From a bacterium (GTDB taxonomy: Bacteria; Patescibacteriota; Minisyncoccia; Phycocordibacterales; JAKAEA01): a DNA stretch of 52,490 nt. The translations under genes were made by a program, and so were the position numbers. The notes under the pieces are model-generated. The model was not told the origin of the DNA and ran no database searches. It worked only from the letters and a program-made list of their open reading frames with translations. The stretch is taken from assembly GCA_021785065.1 (NCBI GenBank), contig JAJYGQ010000020.1, forward strand, positions 1 through 52,490, written 5' to 3'. Below, in pieces: positions 23,141 through 32,582 of the stretch; the stretch's first letter is position 1; every line of letters begins with the position of its first letter.

Positions 23141-25285
23141 ATGAACCGCGACTATCCGCTCGAGCGAGTTAGAAATTTCGGAATTATTGCTCACATTGAT
23201 GCTGGTAAAACCACGACATCTGAGCGTATTTTGTACTACACCGGCATGAGCCATAAAATCGGCGAAGTCCATGAAGGTGACACAGTAACTGATTGGATGG
23301 AGCAGGAACGTGAGCGCGGTATTACTATTACTGCGGCTGCTATTACGTGTTTTTGGAATCCTACATATTTGAATGGCAATACGTCTCTTAAACATCGCTT
23401 CAATATTATTGATACTCCTGGTCACATTGATTTTACTGCTGAAGTAAAACGATCACTGCGTGTTTTGGATGGCGCAGTGGTTGTTTTTGATGGTGTAGCT
23501 GGTGTTGAACCTCAATCAGAAACTAACTGGCGCTATGCCGATGATGGTAATGTGCCGCGCATTTGTTTTATTAATAAACTCGATCGTATGGGCGCTAGTT
23601 TCGAGCGATCATTCCAGTCAATTTTAGATCGTCTCAATAAAAATGCCGTTCGAATGCAAATTCCTATTGGTGCTGAAGAAAATTTTGAAGGGGTTATTGA
23701 CCTCTTAAAGATGAAAGCCTTCTATTTTGAGGGCGATATGGGTAATAAAATTCGAGAAGAAGATATCCCCGCAGAATATCTTGATGAGGCAAAAAAGCGG
23801 CGCGGTGAATTAATTGAAAAAGTAGTTGAGCAAGATGATGTGCTCATGAGCGCGTATTTAGAAGGTAAGGAACCATCCTTAGAAGATCTCAAAAAAACGC
23901 TCCGTAAAGCCACTATTGAAGTAAAAATTATCCCGGTTTTTACTGGATCGGCTCTTAAAAATAAGGGTGTCCAGCTCGTGTTGGACGCGGTGGTCGATTA
24001 TTTACCGTCACCAATGGAAATTCCTCCTATTCACGGTATTGATCCTAAAAATGGAGAAACTATTTATCGTCACACATCAGACACTGAACCGTTTGCGGCG
24101 CTGGCGTTTAAATTACAAAATGATCCTTTTGTTGGCGCATTGACCTTCTTCCGTGTTTACTCTGGAACGATTGAAGCGGGTAGTTATGTATACAATTCCT
24201 CAACAGGCGAAAGAGAGCGTTTAGGGCGTATTGTTCGTCTTCAGGCTGATAAGCGAGAGGAAGTAAAAAAAGTTTTTGCTGGTGAAATTGCTGCTGCCGT
24301 TGGTCTTAAAGATACTAAAACCTCTCATACACTCTGTGATGAGGCAAACCCTATTATTCTCGACCCAATTAAATTCGTTGAGCCGGTTGTTTCTTTGCGT
24401 ATTGAACCAAAAACGAAAGCAGATCAAGAAAAAATGGGCTTGGCGCTCAAAAAACTCTCTGACGAAGACCCGACTTTTAAAATTAGTTCAAATACAGAGA
24501 CTGGCGAGACGATTATTTCCGGAATGGGTGAGTTGCACCTCGATATTATGGTTGATCGCATGAAGCGAGAGTTTAGTGTTGAGGCAAATGTTGGTAAACC
24601 ACAAGTGGCGTACCGAGAAACTATTACTGCTAGTGCTGAAGCGGAACATAAATATATCAAACAATCGGGCGGTAAGGGTCAATATGGTCACGTTAAAATT
24701 ACCTTGAAGCCGATGGAAAAACTCGAAGAGGGAGCAAAAATCCCCAAAAACGTTCATCGCTATGACGATTTCGAGTTCATCGATTCTATTAAAGGTGGTG
24801 TTATTCCTCAAGAATTTATCCCGGCCGTTGAAAAAGGCGTCCGTGAAGCTATGGGACGTGGTATCGTCGCCGGTTTCCCTATGGTAGATGTGTCTTGTGA
24901 ACTAACGTATGGTTCTTACCACGATGTTGACTCTTCAGAAATTGCTTACAAAATCGCCGCTTCTCAAGCATTTCAAGATGGTGCTAAGCGTGCCAAACCG
25001 GTTATTCTTGAGCCAATTATGAAAGTTGAAGTTTCTGTACCGGAGAAGTTTTTCGGTGATATTACAGGTAATCTTTCTGGAAAAAGGGCTCAAATAGAGG
25101 GTTTTGAAGATAGACCGGGTGGCATCAAGATTATTCGAGCCACGGTTCCTCTCGCTGAAATGTTTGGATATACCACACAGCTCCGTTCAATGACTGAGGG
25201 CCGCGGTAATGCCCCTATGGAATTTTCTCACTACGCTATCGTTCCTCCACAAGTGGAGAAACAAATCGTAGAGGGGAAAAAGTAA
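23141..25285 (+). CDS. fusA: Elongation factor G
   Basis: The 714-residue translocation GTPase has G1 [12 protein letters not shown], switch [11 protein letters not shown], and G4 NKLDRMG. Domains II-V follow, with [19 protein letters not shown] and [10 protein letters not shown] in the domain III/IV region. It moves tRNA and mRNA through the ribosome after peptide transfer and helps recycle ribosomes. Length is slightly above the usual 690-700. Third gene of the rpsL operon. A long gap with a new promoter separates it from tuf. Confidence 0.98.
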   Translation: MNRDYPLERVRNFGIIAHIDAGKTTTSERILYYTGMSHKIGEVHEGDTVTDWMEQERERGITITAAAITCFWNPTYLNGNTSLKHRFNIIDTPGHIDFTAEVKRSLRVLDGAVVVFDGVAGVEPQSETNWRYADDGNVPRICFINKLDRMGASFERSFQSILDRLNKNAVRMQIPIGAEENFEGVIDLLKMKAFYFEGDMGNKIREEDIPAEYLDEAKKRRGELIEKVVEQDDVLMSAYLEGKEPSLEDLKKTLRKATIEVKIIPVFTGSALKNKGVQLVLDAVVDYLPSPMEIPPIHGIDPKNGETIYRHTSDTEPFAALAFKLQNDPFVGALTFFRVYSGTIEAGSYVYNSSTGERERLGRIVRLQADKREEVKKVFAGEIAAAVGLKDTKTSHTLCDEANPIILDPIKFVEPVVSLRIEPKTKADQEKMGLALKKLSDEDPTFKISSNTETGETIISGMGELHLDIMVDRMKREFSVEANVGKPQVAYRETITASAEAEHKYIKQSGGKGQYGHVKITLKPMEKLEEGAKIPKNVHRYDDFEFIDSIKGGVIPQEFIPAVEKGVREAMGRGIVAGFPMVDVSCELTYGSYHDVDSSEIAYKIAASQAFQDGAKRAKPVILEPIMKVEVSVPEKFFGDITGNLSGKRAQIEGFEDRPGGIKIIRATVPLAEMFGYTTQLRSMTEGRGNAPMEFSHYAIVPPQVEKQIVEGKK

Positions 25286-25296
25286 CTCCGCCACTA

Positions 25297-25326
25297 TTGA
25301 CGGATGGAGGCCTTTTCTGATAGGAT
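25297..25326 (+). promoter_or_regulatory. Promoter of tuf
   Basis: TTGACG (25297-25302), an 18-base spacer ending in TGA, and TAGGAT (25321-25326). The predicted start near 25333 leaves a leader of about 117 bases, the longest in the window apart from RNA genes. Confidence 0.6.
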
Positions 25327-25350
25327 GGCGAGTACCGCTTGTGCGTCGTT

Positions 25351-25382
25351 TTTTGTATCTCGTGTACTTTGAGAATACAAAA
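25351..25382 (+). promoter_or_regulatory. Stem-loop in the tuf 5' leader
   Basis: TTTTGTAT-CTC pairs with GAG-A-ATACAAAA across a 9-base loop (11 pairs with one bulge). It lies mid-leader, about 67 bases before the ATG, and is not followed by a T run, so it is not an intrinsic terminator. It may be a regulatory or stabilising structure. Confidence 0.45.
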
Positions 25383-25449
25383 CGTCTCTATCGGTGTGTT
25401 CGTTCATTAGTAGTTTTTTTATTAACTAAAAATTTAACAAAACGAATTT

Positions 25450-26640
25450 ATGACAACTTTTGATAGATCAAAGCCGCACGTTAACGTTGGCACGATTGGT
25501 CACGTTGACCACGGCAAAACTACGTTAACTGCCGCCATTTTGCACGTCCTCAAACTTTCTGGTCAGGACGTTACCGAGAAAGGCGTTGATGCCATTGACT
25601 CTGCTCCAGAGGAGAAGGCTCGTGGTATTACGATCGCGCTCTCACACAACGAGTACTCCACGGTGAATCGTCACTACGCGCACATTGATGCTCCTGGTCA
25701 CGCCGACTACATCAAGAACATGATTACCGGTGCGGCCCAAATGGACGGTGCCGTTCTTGTGGTTGCCGCTACTGACGGTGTTATGCCTCAGACTCGCGAA
25801 CACATCCTCCTTGCTCACCAAGTTGGTGTGCCTAAAATAATTGTCTTTCTCAATAAATGCGATATGGTCGCTGAACAAGATCTCATTGACCTCGTTGAAG
25901 AAGAGGTTCGCGATGAATTAACAAAACAAGGCTATGACGGCAAAGTTACTCCTGTTATTCGAGGTTCTGCTCTTAAGGCTCTTGAAGCAGCGGACATTAA
26001 TGATCAGTGGGCTCAAAAAGTTTTGGAGCTCACCAAAACTCTTGATGAATACATTCCTCTCCCCGTTCGCGAAACCGACAAGCCGTTCCTCATGCCGGTT
26101 GAAGATATTTTCTCTATTGAAGGCCGTGGTACGGTCGCTACAGGTCGTATCGAGCGCGGCATTGTTAAAGTTGGTGAAGAAATTGAAATTGTTGGTCTCA
26201 AACCTCTTCAAAAGACAACGGTTACTGGTATTGAAATGTTTAATAAACAGCTCAATGAAGGTATGGCTGGCGACAACGCCGGTATTCTCTTGCGTGGTTT
26301 GAAAAAAGAGGATATAACTCGTGGTCAGGTTCTTGCAAAACCTGGCTCGGTACACCCACATACTGAATTCGAATCAGAAGTCTATATCTTGAAGAAAGAA
26401 GAAGGCGGTCGTCACACTCCCTTTTTCAGCGGCTACAAGCCTCAGTTTTATGTTCGCACCACGGACGTTACGGGTGAAGTTACTCTTAAGGAAGGTGTAG
26501 AAATGGTTATGCCGGGTGATACGGTAACCTTTAAGGTTAAACTTGTTGCTCCCGTTGCTCTCGAAGAAAAACAGCGTTTTGCTATTCGCGAAGGAGGTCA
26601 CACTGTAGGCGCTGGTGTCGTTACAAAAATTATTGCTTAA
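25450..26640 (+). CDS. tuf: Elongation factor Tu
   Basis: The 396-residue GTPase delivers aminoacyl-tRNA to the ribosomal A site. Visible motifs are [14 protein letters not shown] (P loop), RGITI (switch I), [22 protein letters not shown] (G3), NKCDM (G4) and GSALKALE. Domains II and III are complete, with [12 protein letters not shown] and [14 protein letters not shown]. Length is normal. It is the only tuf copy in the window. It has its own promoter and long leader, then leads into the S10 cluster after 27 bases. Confidence 0.98.
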   Translation: MTTFDRSKPHVNVGTIGHVDHGKTTLTAAILHVLKLSGQDVTEKGVDAIDSAPEEKARGITIALSHNEYSTVNRHYAHIDAPGHADYIKNMITGAAQMDGAVLVVAATDGVMPQTREHILLAHQVGVPKIIVFLNKCDMVAEQDLIDLVEEEVRDELTKQGYDGKVTPVIRGSALKALEAADINDQWAQKVLELTKTLDEYIPLPVRETDKPFLMPVEDIFSIEGRGTVATGRIERGIVKVGEEIEIVGLKPLQKTTVTGIEMFNKQLNEGMAGDNAGILLRGLKKEDITRGQVLAKPGSVHPHTEFESEVYILKKEEGGRHTPFFSGYKPQFYVRTTDVTGEVTLKEGVEMVMPGDTVTFKVKLVAPVALEEKQRFAIREGGHTVGAGVVTKIIA

Positions 26641-26667
26641 CGAAAAAATCGCTCCTTAATCACTACT

Positions 26668-27036
26668 ATGGCCGAAACAACCGTTAAAAAAACCAGAACA
26701 TCTAAAAAAGCTGTTCCGGCCAAGGAGGGTATTCAACGCTTGCGCATTCGCGTGCGAGCATATGAATACAAAGTGCTCGATGTTTCTGTCCGTCAAATTA
26801 TCGACACAGCATCGCGATATGATGCTGAGCTGGTTGGTCCTATTCCACTGCCAACAGAGATAAAAAAGTACACCGTCAATCGCTCTTCGTTTGTGCATAA
26901 GAATGCCCGCGAGCAATTTGAGATGCGCATTCACAAGCGTCTCATTGACATTATTAACCCATCCGCAAAGCTGGTTGAGTCGCTCACGAATCTTAGCCTG
27001 CCTTCCGGAGTAACTATCGATGTAAAGATCCTGTAA
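26668..27036 (+). CDS. rpsJ: 30S ribosomal protein uS10
   Basis: The 122 residues contain the uS10 core of about 100 residues (IRVRAYEYKVLDVSVRQI, GPIPLPTEIKKYTVNRS, REQFEMRIHKRLIDI). A basic N-terminal extension of about 20 residues (KKTRTSKKAVPAKEG) precedes it. uS10 (NusE) belongs to the 30S head and also partners NusB in antitermination. The start ATG is directly preceded by ACTACT with no Shine-Dalgarno sequence. First gene of the S10 cluster, after tuf. Confidence 0.96.
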   Translation: MAETTVKKTRTSKKAVPAKEGIQRLRIRVRAYEYKVLDVSVRQIIDTASRYDAELVGPIPLPTEIKKYTVNRSSFVHKNAREQFEMRIHKRLIDIINPSAKLVESLTNLSLPSGVTIDVKIL

Positions 27037-27064
27037 CACGCACTACGGATGCTACACCACTACT

Positions 27065-27694
27065 ATGACGCAAAAATCAGTAAAAAAATTCGCTTTGGGC
27101 GTAAAGCAGCAGATGTCCCAGGTCTTCATGGAAGACGGTAGTGTGCGGCCAATCACGGTGCTTAGTACGGGACCGATGACGGTTACTGCGGTCAAGACAA
27201 AAGAAAAGGATGGCTACAAAGCCATTCAAGTAGGTTTTGGAGAACGTCGCGAAAAAAATATTGCCAAGTCTCAACGTGGTCAATTCAGTGCTCTTGGTAA
27301 TTTTCGCTACGTTAAAGAATTTCGTCTTGCTTCTGATGCAGAAGTTAAAAATATTGGTGACAAAGTGGATATTTCTAATTTTACCGCGGGCGACACGGTT
27401 ATGGTCTCAGCTGTTTCAAAAGGTAAAGGTTTTCAAGGCGTCGTGAAGCGCCACGGTTTTAAGGGTGGCCCGCGATCGCATGGTCAGAAACATTCTGAAC
27501 GCGAGCCAGGCTCAATTTCCGGAGGTTTGCGCACCGTGCTTCGTCACGGTATGCGTATGGCCGGCAGAATGGGTGGTGAGCGCATAACGGTAAAAAATTT
27601 GAAAGTTAATAGTATTGATACTGCCGCTGGTACTATTTCTTTGGTCGGCGCAGTACCTGGTCGCCGCGGTACGCTTGTGGAAATCCGCGGTTAA
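27065..27694 (+). CDS. rplC: 50S ribosomal protein uL3
   Basis: The 209-residue protein has the uL3 signature GKGFQGVVKRHGFKGGPRSHG, then EREPGSISGG and the C-terminal VPGRRGTLVEI. It binds near the peptidyl transferase centre and starts large-subunit assembly. The usual GQ site for glutamine methylation is not conserved (GSISGGLRTVL). Preceded by ACTACT-ATG. Order rpsJ-rplC-rplD-rplW-rplB is the standard S10 order. Confidence 0.96.
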   Translation: MTQKSVKKFALGVKQQMSQVFMEDGSVRPITVLSTGPMTVTAVKTKEKDGYKAIQVGFGERREKNIAKSQRGQFSALGNFRYVKEFRLASDAEVKNIGDKVDISNFTAGDTVMVSAVSKGKGFQGVVKRHGFKGGPRSHGQKHSEREPGSISGGLRTVLRHGMRMAGRMGGERITVKNLKVNSIDTAAGTISLVGAVPGRRGTLVEIRG

Positions 27695-27720
27695 TGGTAA
27701 TTTAGGACGCCGCACACATT

Positions 27721-28374
27721 ATGAAAGCAAAAGTATACAACCAAAAAGGTAAAGAAGTTGAGGAACTCACTCTCCCCGATAATCTTTTTGCTATTCCCTG
27801 GAACGCTGATCTCGTGCATCAGGTTGTTACGTCGCTTGCTTCAAGCGCTCGTCCTCCGGTGGCGCACGCAAAAACTCGCGGTGAGGTTTCGGGCGGTGGT
27901 AAGAAACCTTGGCGCCAGAAGGGTACGGGTCGCGCTCGCCACGGCTCAACTCGTTCGCCAATTTGGGTACACGGTGGTGTTGCTCATGGTCCGCGCAATG
28001 AAAAGAATTATATTCGCAAGGTTAATAAAAAAGCCAAAAGCAAAGCGCTTCTCGCTATTTTGTCACGAAAATTTAAAGACAACGAAATTATTTTTGTAGA
28101 CAATTTAGTTTTTGCAGAACCAAAAACAAAAGAGGCGCGTATCGTTGTTGACGCTCTGGCAAGTATTACAGGATATGAACGTCTTGGTTCTAAAAAAATT
28201 AACGCCGCCTTCATCGCATTGCCCAAAAAAGATAAGGCTGTTGAAAAAAGTTTCAGCAATTTCAGTAATGTTGAAGTAGGAGAAGCGCGAAATCTTAATC
28301 CTTTCAGTATTTTGAATTACAAGTTTCTTATTTTGGCCAATCCTCAAGAGTCGTTTAAACATATTCCTCAATAA
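27721..28374 (+). CDS. rplD: 50S ribosomal protein uL4
   Basis: The 217-residue protein has the conserved loop region ARPPVAHAKTRGEVSGGGKKPWRQKGTGRARHGSTRSPIW, shown here only as its key parts: KTRGEVSGGGKKPW, KGTGRARHGS and GGVAHGP. This loop reaches the exit tunnel. In some bacteria uL4 represses its own operon; whether that happens here cannot be seen. The start is preceded by CACATT, not the ACTACT element. Length is normal. Confidence 0.95.
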   Translation: MKAKVYNQKGKEVEELTLPDNLFAIPWNADLVHQVVTSLASSARPPVAHAKTRGEVSGGGKKPWRQKGTGRARHGSTRSPIWVHGGVAHGPRNEKNYIRKVNKKAKSKALLAILSRKFKDNEIIFVDNLVFAEPKTKEARIVVDALASITGYERLGSKKINAAFIALPKKDKAVEKSFSNFSNVEVGEARNLNPFSILNYKFLILANPQESFKHIPQ

Positions 28375-28382
28375 TCTTTACT

Positions 28383-28739
28383 ATGGCCCTCTTTCGATCA
28401 AAACAGAAAAGCGACGATAAAAAAACAAAGGGAGATGTAGTATCCCCCATTACGCACCGCTCTCCGGGTACCGCGTCGGTGCTTCGTGGACCGCGTATTA
28501 CAGAAAAGGCCAGTCGGGTGGCTGAAAAAAATGTGTACGTATTTAACGTAACCCCCGCTGCGACGAAAAAAAGCGTTTCCTTTGCTATAGAGACTCGCTA
28601 CAATGTTCGACCAAGAAATGTTCGAATAGTTTCTGTTAAAAAAAAGAAAGTGTTTAGTCGTGGTAAACAAGGTATGCACGGTGGCGGTAAAAAAGCCTAC
28701 ATATACTTGGCGGCTGGTGAGACTATTCAACTTACATAA
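28383..28739 (+). CDS. rplW: 50S ribosomal protein uL23
   Basis: The 118 residues contain a normal uL23 core (RGPRITEKASRVAEKNVYVF, VSFAIETRYNVRPRNVRIV, KKAYIYLAAGETI) with an N-terminal extension of about 35 basic and polar residues. uL23 borders the exit tunnel and is the docking site for trigger factor and SRP. The start is preceded by TTTACT. It sits 8 bases after rplD. Confidence 0.94.
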   Translation: MALFRSKQKSDDKKTKGDVVSPITHRSPGTASVLRGPRITEKASRVAEKNVYVFNVTPAATKKSVSFAIETRYNVRPRNVRIVSVKKKKVFSRGKQGMHGGGKKAYIYLAAGETIQLT

Positions 28740-28744
28740 TATTT

Positions 28745-29596
28745 ATGAAAACATACCGCCCCTATACTAAATCACGTCGAAAAATGTCTACGGTTTCTTA
28801 CCGAAATTCGTTGACTACTGATCGTCCGCACAAATCCCTAACCTCTGGTTTTAAGCGATCGTATGGCCGAGCGGGTGGTTTTATCACGACCCGCCATAAA
28901 GGTGGTGGTCATAAGCGTCTCTGGCGAGCCGTTGATTTTTCTTATACAAAAATTGATATTCCCGCGAAAATTGTTAGTATCGAATATGACCCTAACCGCA
29001 CCGGATTCATTGCTCTTGTACATTATGCTGATGGCGAAAAACGCTACATTTTAGCGCCGAAGTCGCTCAAAGTTGGCGATACGTTCTTGGTTTCTGAGAA
29101 AGCGGAAATCAAATCGGGTAACCGTCTGCCGCTTAAAAATATCCCTGTCGGTACGTTTGTATACAATATTGAACTTAAACCACGCGGTGGTGCAAAAATG
29201 GGTCGGGCGGCTGGTAATTATGCCGAAGTCATTGCTCACGATGCTGGCTATGTGCATCTCAAGATGCCATCAACCGAAGTGCGCCGCGTTCTCGATACTT
29301 GTTGGGCTTCAGTTGGTGAAGTTTCTAATGACGAAAATCGCCTGGTGAATATTGGTAAAGCTGGTCGGTCGCGTTGGCTTGGTATTCGTCCAACGGTTCG
29401 TGGTACGGCTATGAACCCCGTTGATCACCCACATGGTGGCGGTGAAGGTCGTCAGGGAAGAGGTCGTCGTCGAGCGATTTCTGTATATGGTAAGCCAACG
29501 GGCAAGGGACAAAAATCTCGTCGCACCAAGAAATATTCCAGTGCGCTTATTGTTTCCCGTCGCAAGGTCGGTCAAAGTCGCTCAACAACGGCCTAA
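28745..29596 (+). CDS. rplB: 50S ribosomal protein uL2
   Basis: The 283-residue protein is close to the family length of about 275. Landmarks are GGFITTRHKGGGHKRLWR near the N terminus, PVGTFVYNIELKPRGGAKMGRAAG, and the functional His in MNPVDHPHGGGEGRQGRG. uL2 binds 23S rRNA at the subunit interface and supports peptidyl transfer. It ends the first part of the cluster; a separate promoter lies before rpsS. Confidence 0.97.
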   Translation: MKTYRPYTKSRRKMSTVSYRNSLTTDRPHKSLTSGFKRSYGRAGGFITTRHKGGGHKRLWRAVDFSYTKIDIPAKIVSIEYDPNRTGFIALVHYADGEKRYILAPKSLKVGDTFLVSEKAEIKSGNRLPLKNIPVGTFVYNIELKPRGGAKMGRAAGNYAEVIAHDAGYVHLKMPSTEVRRVLDTCWASVGEVSNDENRLVNIGKAGRSRWLGIRPTVRGTAMNPVDHPHGGGEGRQGRGRRRAISVYGKPTGKGQKSRRTKKYSSALIVSRRKVGQSRSTTA

Positions 29597-29598
29597 AT

Positions 29599-29627
29599 TT
29601 GACACTTTTTTGATTTTTAGATAAGAT
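29599..29627 (+). promoter_or_regulatory. Internal promoter before rpsS
   Basis: TTGACA (29599-29604), a 17-base spacer, and TAAGAT (29622-29627), near consensus. Predicted start near 29634, about 8 bases before the rpsS ATG. It lets the second part of the S10 cluster be transcribed separately from rpsJ-rplB. Confidence 0.65.
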
Positions 29628-29641
29628 AGGCACCTTACGTT

Positions 29642-30001
29642 ATGGCACGATCACTTAAAAAAGGCCCCTATGTGGACGAAAAACTCTTTAAAAAGATTTC
29701 CGGTAAGAAGCCGGGCTCTTTGAGTGCAATCAAAACATGGGCACGTGCCAGCCAAATTCCCCCAGAGTTTGTTGGTTTTACCTTTGGTGTGCACAATGGA
29801 AAAGATCACATAGAGGTGCTAGTAACAGAAGAAATGGTTGGTCATCGTCTCGGAGAATTTTCGCCGACTCGAAAATTCGTTAAGCATGGCGGTAAAATGC
29901 AGAAAGAACTCGAACAAAAGGCGAAGGAAGCCGAGATGGCCGCTGCCGCTGCTGCAAAGGCTGCCACGGATGCAAAAACCAATACTGCTCCTGCTAAATA
30001 A
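29642..30001 (+). CDS. rpsS: 30S ribosomal protein uS19
   Basis: The 119 residues hold the uS19 core ([56 protein letters not shown]) followed by a C-terminal tail of about 30 residues rich in Ala and Lys. The tail is not part of the usual family (about 90 residues). uS19 lies in the 30S head and pairs with uS13. It follows its own promoter. Confidence 0.95.
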   Translation: MARSLKKGPYVDEKLFKKISGKKPGSLSAIKTWARASQIPPEFVGFTFGVHNGKDHIEVLVTEEMVGHRLGEFSPTRKFVKHGGKMQKELEQKAKEAEMAAAAAAKAATDAKTNTAPAK

Positions 30002-30009
30002 TCACCATC

Positions 30010-30354
30010 ATGTCTACGGCCACCCTTTCTAATTATCGTCAGTCCCCGCGTAAGGTGCGCTCTGTAGCTAATCTTATTCGTGGAAAAAGCGTTGCTGCTG
30101 CCCAGGCCCAATTACGTTTCTTGCCGAAACGTGCCGCCGCACCAATTGCTAAATTACTTGCTTCAGCGTTGGCAAACGCAAAAGCAGCTGATGTTGCTGT
30201 CACTGAAGAAAATATTTTTGTACATACGCTACGTGTCGATAGTGGGGTAACGCTAAAACGCATTATGCCACGCGCTCGGGGTTCCGCTGCTCGTATTAAT
30301 AAGCGCTCTAGCCACGTTGTAATAACATTAAGCCAGAACCCTAAAAAGAAATAA
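30010..30354 (+). CDS. rplV: 50S ribosomal protein uL22
   Basis: The 114-residue protein has the uL22 framework: YRQSPRKVRSVANLIRGKSV, AQLRFLPKRAAAPIAKLLASALANA, and the tip-loop region LKRIMPRARGSAARINKRSSHV that lines the exit tunnel. Family length is about 110. It starts 8 bases after rpsS and ends one base before the rpsC ATG. Confidence 0.95.
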   Translation: MSTATLSNYRQSPRKVRSVANLIRGKSVAAAQAQLRFLPKRAAAPIAKLLASALANAKAADVAVTEENIFVHTLRVDSGVTLKRIMPRARGSAARINKRSSHVVITLSQNPKKK

Positions 30355-30355
30355 C

Positions 30356-31015
30356 ATGTCTCATTCTGTTCATCCATATTCACATCGTTTAGGTATTTTG
30401 CGAGATTGGAAGTCGCGATGGTTTTCTGCTGATAAAAAATTCCGTGATTTTTTGCAGTGCGATGTTTTACTGCGCGAGTTTCTGCAGAAACGCTTACGCG
30501 GAATGTATGTAAGCTCTATCGATATTGAGCGTAGCGAAAAAACCATGCGCGTTATCATTCGCACCTCTCGTCCAGGAATGATCATTGGTCGTTCCGGTGA
30601 GGGTGCGACGAAGCTCCGTTCTGATATTAATGAATTCATCAAAAAGCTTAAGCTCTCATTTAATCAGGAGCTCAAGGTTGATATTGAAGAAGTGCGCTCG
30701 CCCGAATCAAATGCTGCCATTGTTGGCTACATGATTGCCGAAGGTCTCGAAAAGCGTTTACCGTTTCGCCGAGTTTTGAAGCAGATGGTCGACAAAGTTA
30801 TGGCTAATCGCGATGTGAAGGGGGTTCGAATTGACCTCGGCGGCCGCCTGGGTGGTGCCGACATGGCTCGTCAAGAGAGCCTTAAAAAGGGCCAAATTCC
30901 CCTCCAAACACTACGTGCCGATATAGATTTTGCTCGCGAAAAAGCCCATATGCCTTATGGCGATATCGGTATCAAGGTTTGGATTTATAAAGGCGAAGTT
31001 TTTGCTAAGAAATAA
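30356..31015 (+). CDS. rpsC: 30S ribosomal protein uS3
   Basis: The 219 residues show the KH-type motif RPGMIIGRSGEGATKLR and the C-terminal GGRLGGADMARQESLKKGQIPLQTLRADI. The N terminus HSVHPYSHRLGILRDWKSRWF is of the type I associate with Parcubacteria, where typical bacteria have KVNPxGxRLG. uS3 guards the mRNA entry site. The core and length (about 210-230) are normal. Confidence 0.96.
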   Translation: MSHSVHPYSHRLGILRDWKSRWFSADKKFRDFLQCDVLLREFLQKRLRGMYVSSIDIERSEKTMRVIIRTSRPGMIIGRSGEGATKLRSDINEFIKKLKLSFNQELKVDIEEVRSPESNAAIVGYMIAEGLEKRLPFRRVLKQMVDKVMANRDVKGVRIDLGGRLGGADMARQESLKKGQIPLQTLRADIDFAREKAHMPYGDIGIKVWIYKGEVFAKK

Positions 31016-31024
31016 AAAACGACC

Positions 31025-31447
31025 ATGCAATTTTTTCCCAAAAAAGTCCTTCATCGAAAATGGCACACTATGCGCCGCAATCCAGCTCGCGCACGCATGG
31101 AAAATCGTGGAAGCGTGCTTGCTTTTGGCTCATTTGGATTAAAAGCAATGGGTGAGGCTCGAGTTCGTTCCAACCAAGTTGAAGCGGCTCGTAAAGTTAT
31201 TGCCCGTTCACTAGGAAAAACCGGTAAGACGTGGGTCCGAGTATTTCCTGATATGCCGTACACTCAAAAACCAGCTGAAGTAAAAATGGGTAAGGGTAAA
31301 GGAGAGCCTGCTGGTTACCAAGTACAGGTATGGCCTGGTCGAATCGTATTTGAAATTGACGGCATTACGGAAGCAGCTGCTCGCGAAGCATTGCGCAAGG
31401 CGGGTACAAAGTTGCCCATGAAGACAAAAGTAATTACTCGCGTATAA
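31025..31447 (+). CDS. rplP: 50S ribosomal protein uL16
   Basis: The 140-residue protein is of usual length. Landmarks are KVLHRKWHTMRRNPARARMENRG at the N terminus (key parts KWHTMRRN and ARMENRG), SFGLKAMGEARVRSNQVEAARKVIAR, VFPDMPYTQKPAEVKMGKGKGEP, and EAAAREALRKAGTKLPMKTKVI. It helps position A-site tRNA. It sits between rpsC and rpmC as in the standard order. Confidence 0.96.
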   Translation: MQFFPKKVLHRKWHTMRRNPARARMENRGSVLAFGSFGLKAMGEARVRSNQVEAARKVIARSLGKTGKTWVRVFPDMPYTQKPAEVKMGKGKGEPAGYQVQVWPGRIVFEIDGITEAAAREALRKAGTKLPMKTKVITRV

Positions 31448-31450
31448 AAC

Positions 31451-31630
31451 ATGTCTGAATTTAAAGCAAAAACCAAAGAAGAGTTGCAAAAAATTCTCAC
31501 TGAGAAGCGTGCTTCGCTACAAGAATTTCGTTTTAATGCTTCTGGATCAAAAAGTCGCAACGTTAAAGAAGGTCGCAATCTCCGTCGCGATATCGCTCGA
31601 ATTTTGACAGAACTCAATAAAAAAGTGTAG
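31451..31630 (+). CDS. rpmC: 50S ribosomal protein uL29
   Basis: A 59-residue ORF, ATG 31451 to TAG 31628-31630, fills the gap between rplP and rpsQ. It reads MSEFKAKTKEELQKILTEKR, then ASLQEFRFNASGSKSRNVKE and GRNLRRDIARILTELNKK, the two-helix hairpin of uL29 (the LREFRF..A.G.....RN..+...IARI.T pattern). uL29 sits near the tunnel exit beside uL23. Start three bases after the rplP stop. Confidence 0.95.
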   Translation: MSEFKAKTKEELQKILTEKRASLQEFRFNASGSKSRNVKEGRNLRRDIARILTELNKKV

Positions 31631-31636
31631 AATCCC

Positions 31637-31957
31637 ATGCCTATGCAAACAACTACCCCCACAACCACTACCGCACCAAGCGCTCACCTCAAGCGCTTTG
31701 TTGGCACGGTTGTTTCCAATAAAATGAAAGACACGGCGGTAGTTGTCGTTGAGCGTTTTGAGAAACACTCGAAGTACCAAAAGTACCTTCGTTTGCGTAA
31801 GCGTTACAAGGTTGACGATAAGGGTAATACGGTAGGAATTGGTGACCGCGTGGCGATCGAAGAGACTCGACCAATTTCTCGTCACAAACATTTTAAGATT
31901 GTTGAGATCCTTGGTCGGGGACAAGAAGAAGGTGCAGAAATAGAAGCAGCAGTCTAA
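31637..31957 (+). CDS. rpsQ: 30S ribosomal protein uS17
   Basis: The 106 residues contain the OB-fold uS17 core (FVGTVVSNKMKDTAVVVVERF, YLRLRKRYKVDD, VGIGDRVAIEETRPISRHKHFKI), with a Thr/Pro-rich N-terminal extension of about 18 residues and an acidic tail (GQEEGAEIEAAV). It binds the 16S 5' domain. It starts 6 bases after rpmC. Confidence 0.95.
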   Translation: MPMQTTTPTTTTAPSAHLKRFVGTVVSNKMKDTAVVVVERFEKHSKYQKYLRLRKRYKVDDKGNTVGIGDRVAIEETRPISRHKHFKIVEILGRGQEEGAEIEAAV

Positions 31958-31968
31958 ATGTAACTACC

Positions 31969-32346
31969 ATGATTCAACCACGTTCAATTGTTACCGTCGC
32001 TGATAATACTGGTGCCAAAATAGGTCGTATTTTTAAAGTGTTGGGTAGTTCTAAAAAACGCTACGCAGAAATCGGTGAAGTAGTAGTTCTTTCTGTGCAA
32101 AAAGCCGAACCCCGAAAGTCTGTGAAGAAAAAAGATGTTCTAAAGGCTGTTGTGGTCCGTCAGCGCAAACCGTTTCGCCGAAAAGATGGTTCCTACATTC
32201 GTTTTGATGACAATGCGGTCGTGGTCGTTTCATTGCAAAAGAAAGAATATGTACCGGTTGGCAATCGAGTCTTTGGTCCCGTGCCACGAGAACTTTCCGA
32301 ACATGGTTTCCAGGGCGTTGCTTCATTGGCTCCTGAAGTTGTTTAA
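31969..32346 (+). CDS. rplN: 50S ribosomal protein uL14
   Basis: The 125-residue protein starts MIQPRSIVTVADNTGAKIGR, which is typical of uL14, and has VVLSVQKAEPRKSVKKKDVLKAVVVR and FGPVPRELSEHGFQGVASLAPEV at the end. uL14 forms subunit bridge B8. The ATG is preceded by ACTACC, one base off the ACTACT element. Confidence 0.96.
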   Translation: MIQPRSIVTVADNTGAKIGRIFKVLGSSKKRYAEIGEVVVLSVQKAEPRKSVKKKDVLKAVVVRQRKPFRRKDGSYIRFDDNAVVVVSLQKKEYVPVGNRVFGPVPRELSEHGFQGVASLAPEVV

Positions 32347-32357
32347 TTTTTACTACT

Positions 32358-32576
32358 ATGCATATTAAAACAGGTGACACCGTTACTATAATCACAGGAA
32401 AAGATAAGGGCCGCAGCGGTAAGGTGGTGCGCGCTTTTCCTCGTCAGAATAAAGTTGTTGTCGAGGGTATGAATCTTAAAAAACGTCACGAGCGTTCACG
32501 TCGAGAAGATAGCAAGGGTCAAATCGTAGAAAAACCGCACCCTATTCATGCGTCAAATGTAAAAAAGAATTCCTAA
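32358..32576 (+). CDS. rplX: 50S ribosomal protein uL24 (short form)
   Basis: The 72 residues hold the KOW motif (IKTGDTVTIITGKDKGRSGKV) and the uL24 middle part (VVVEGMNLKKRHERSR, PHPIHASNVKK). The C-terminal portion present in typical bacterial uL24 of about 100 residues is missing, a short form that fits this lineage. The start is preceded by ACTACT. Confidence 0.93.
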   Translation: MHIKTGDTVTIITGKDKGRSGKVVRAFPRQNKVVVEGMNLKKRHERSRREDSKGQIVEKPHPIHASNVKKNS

Positions 32577-32582
32577 TCTACT

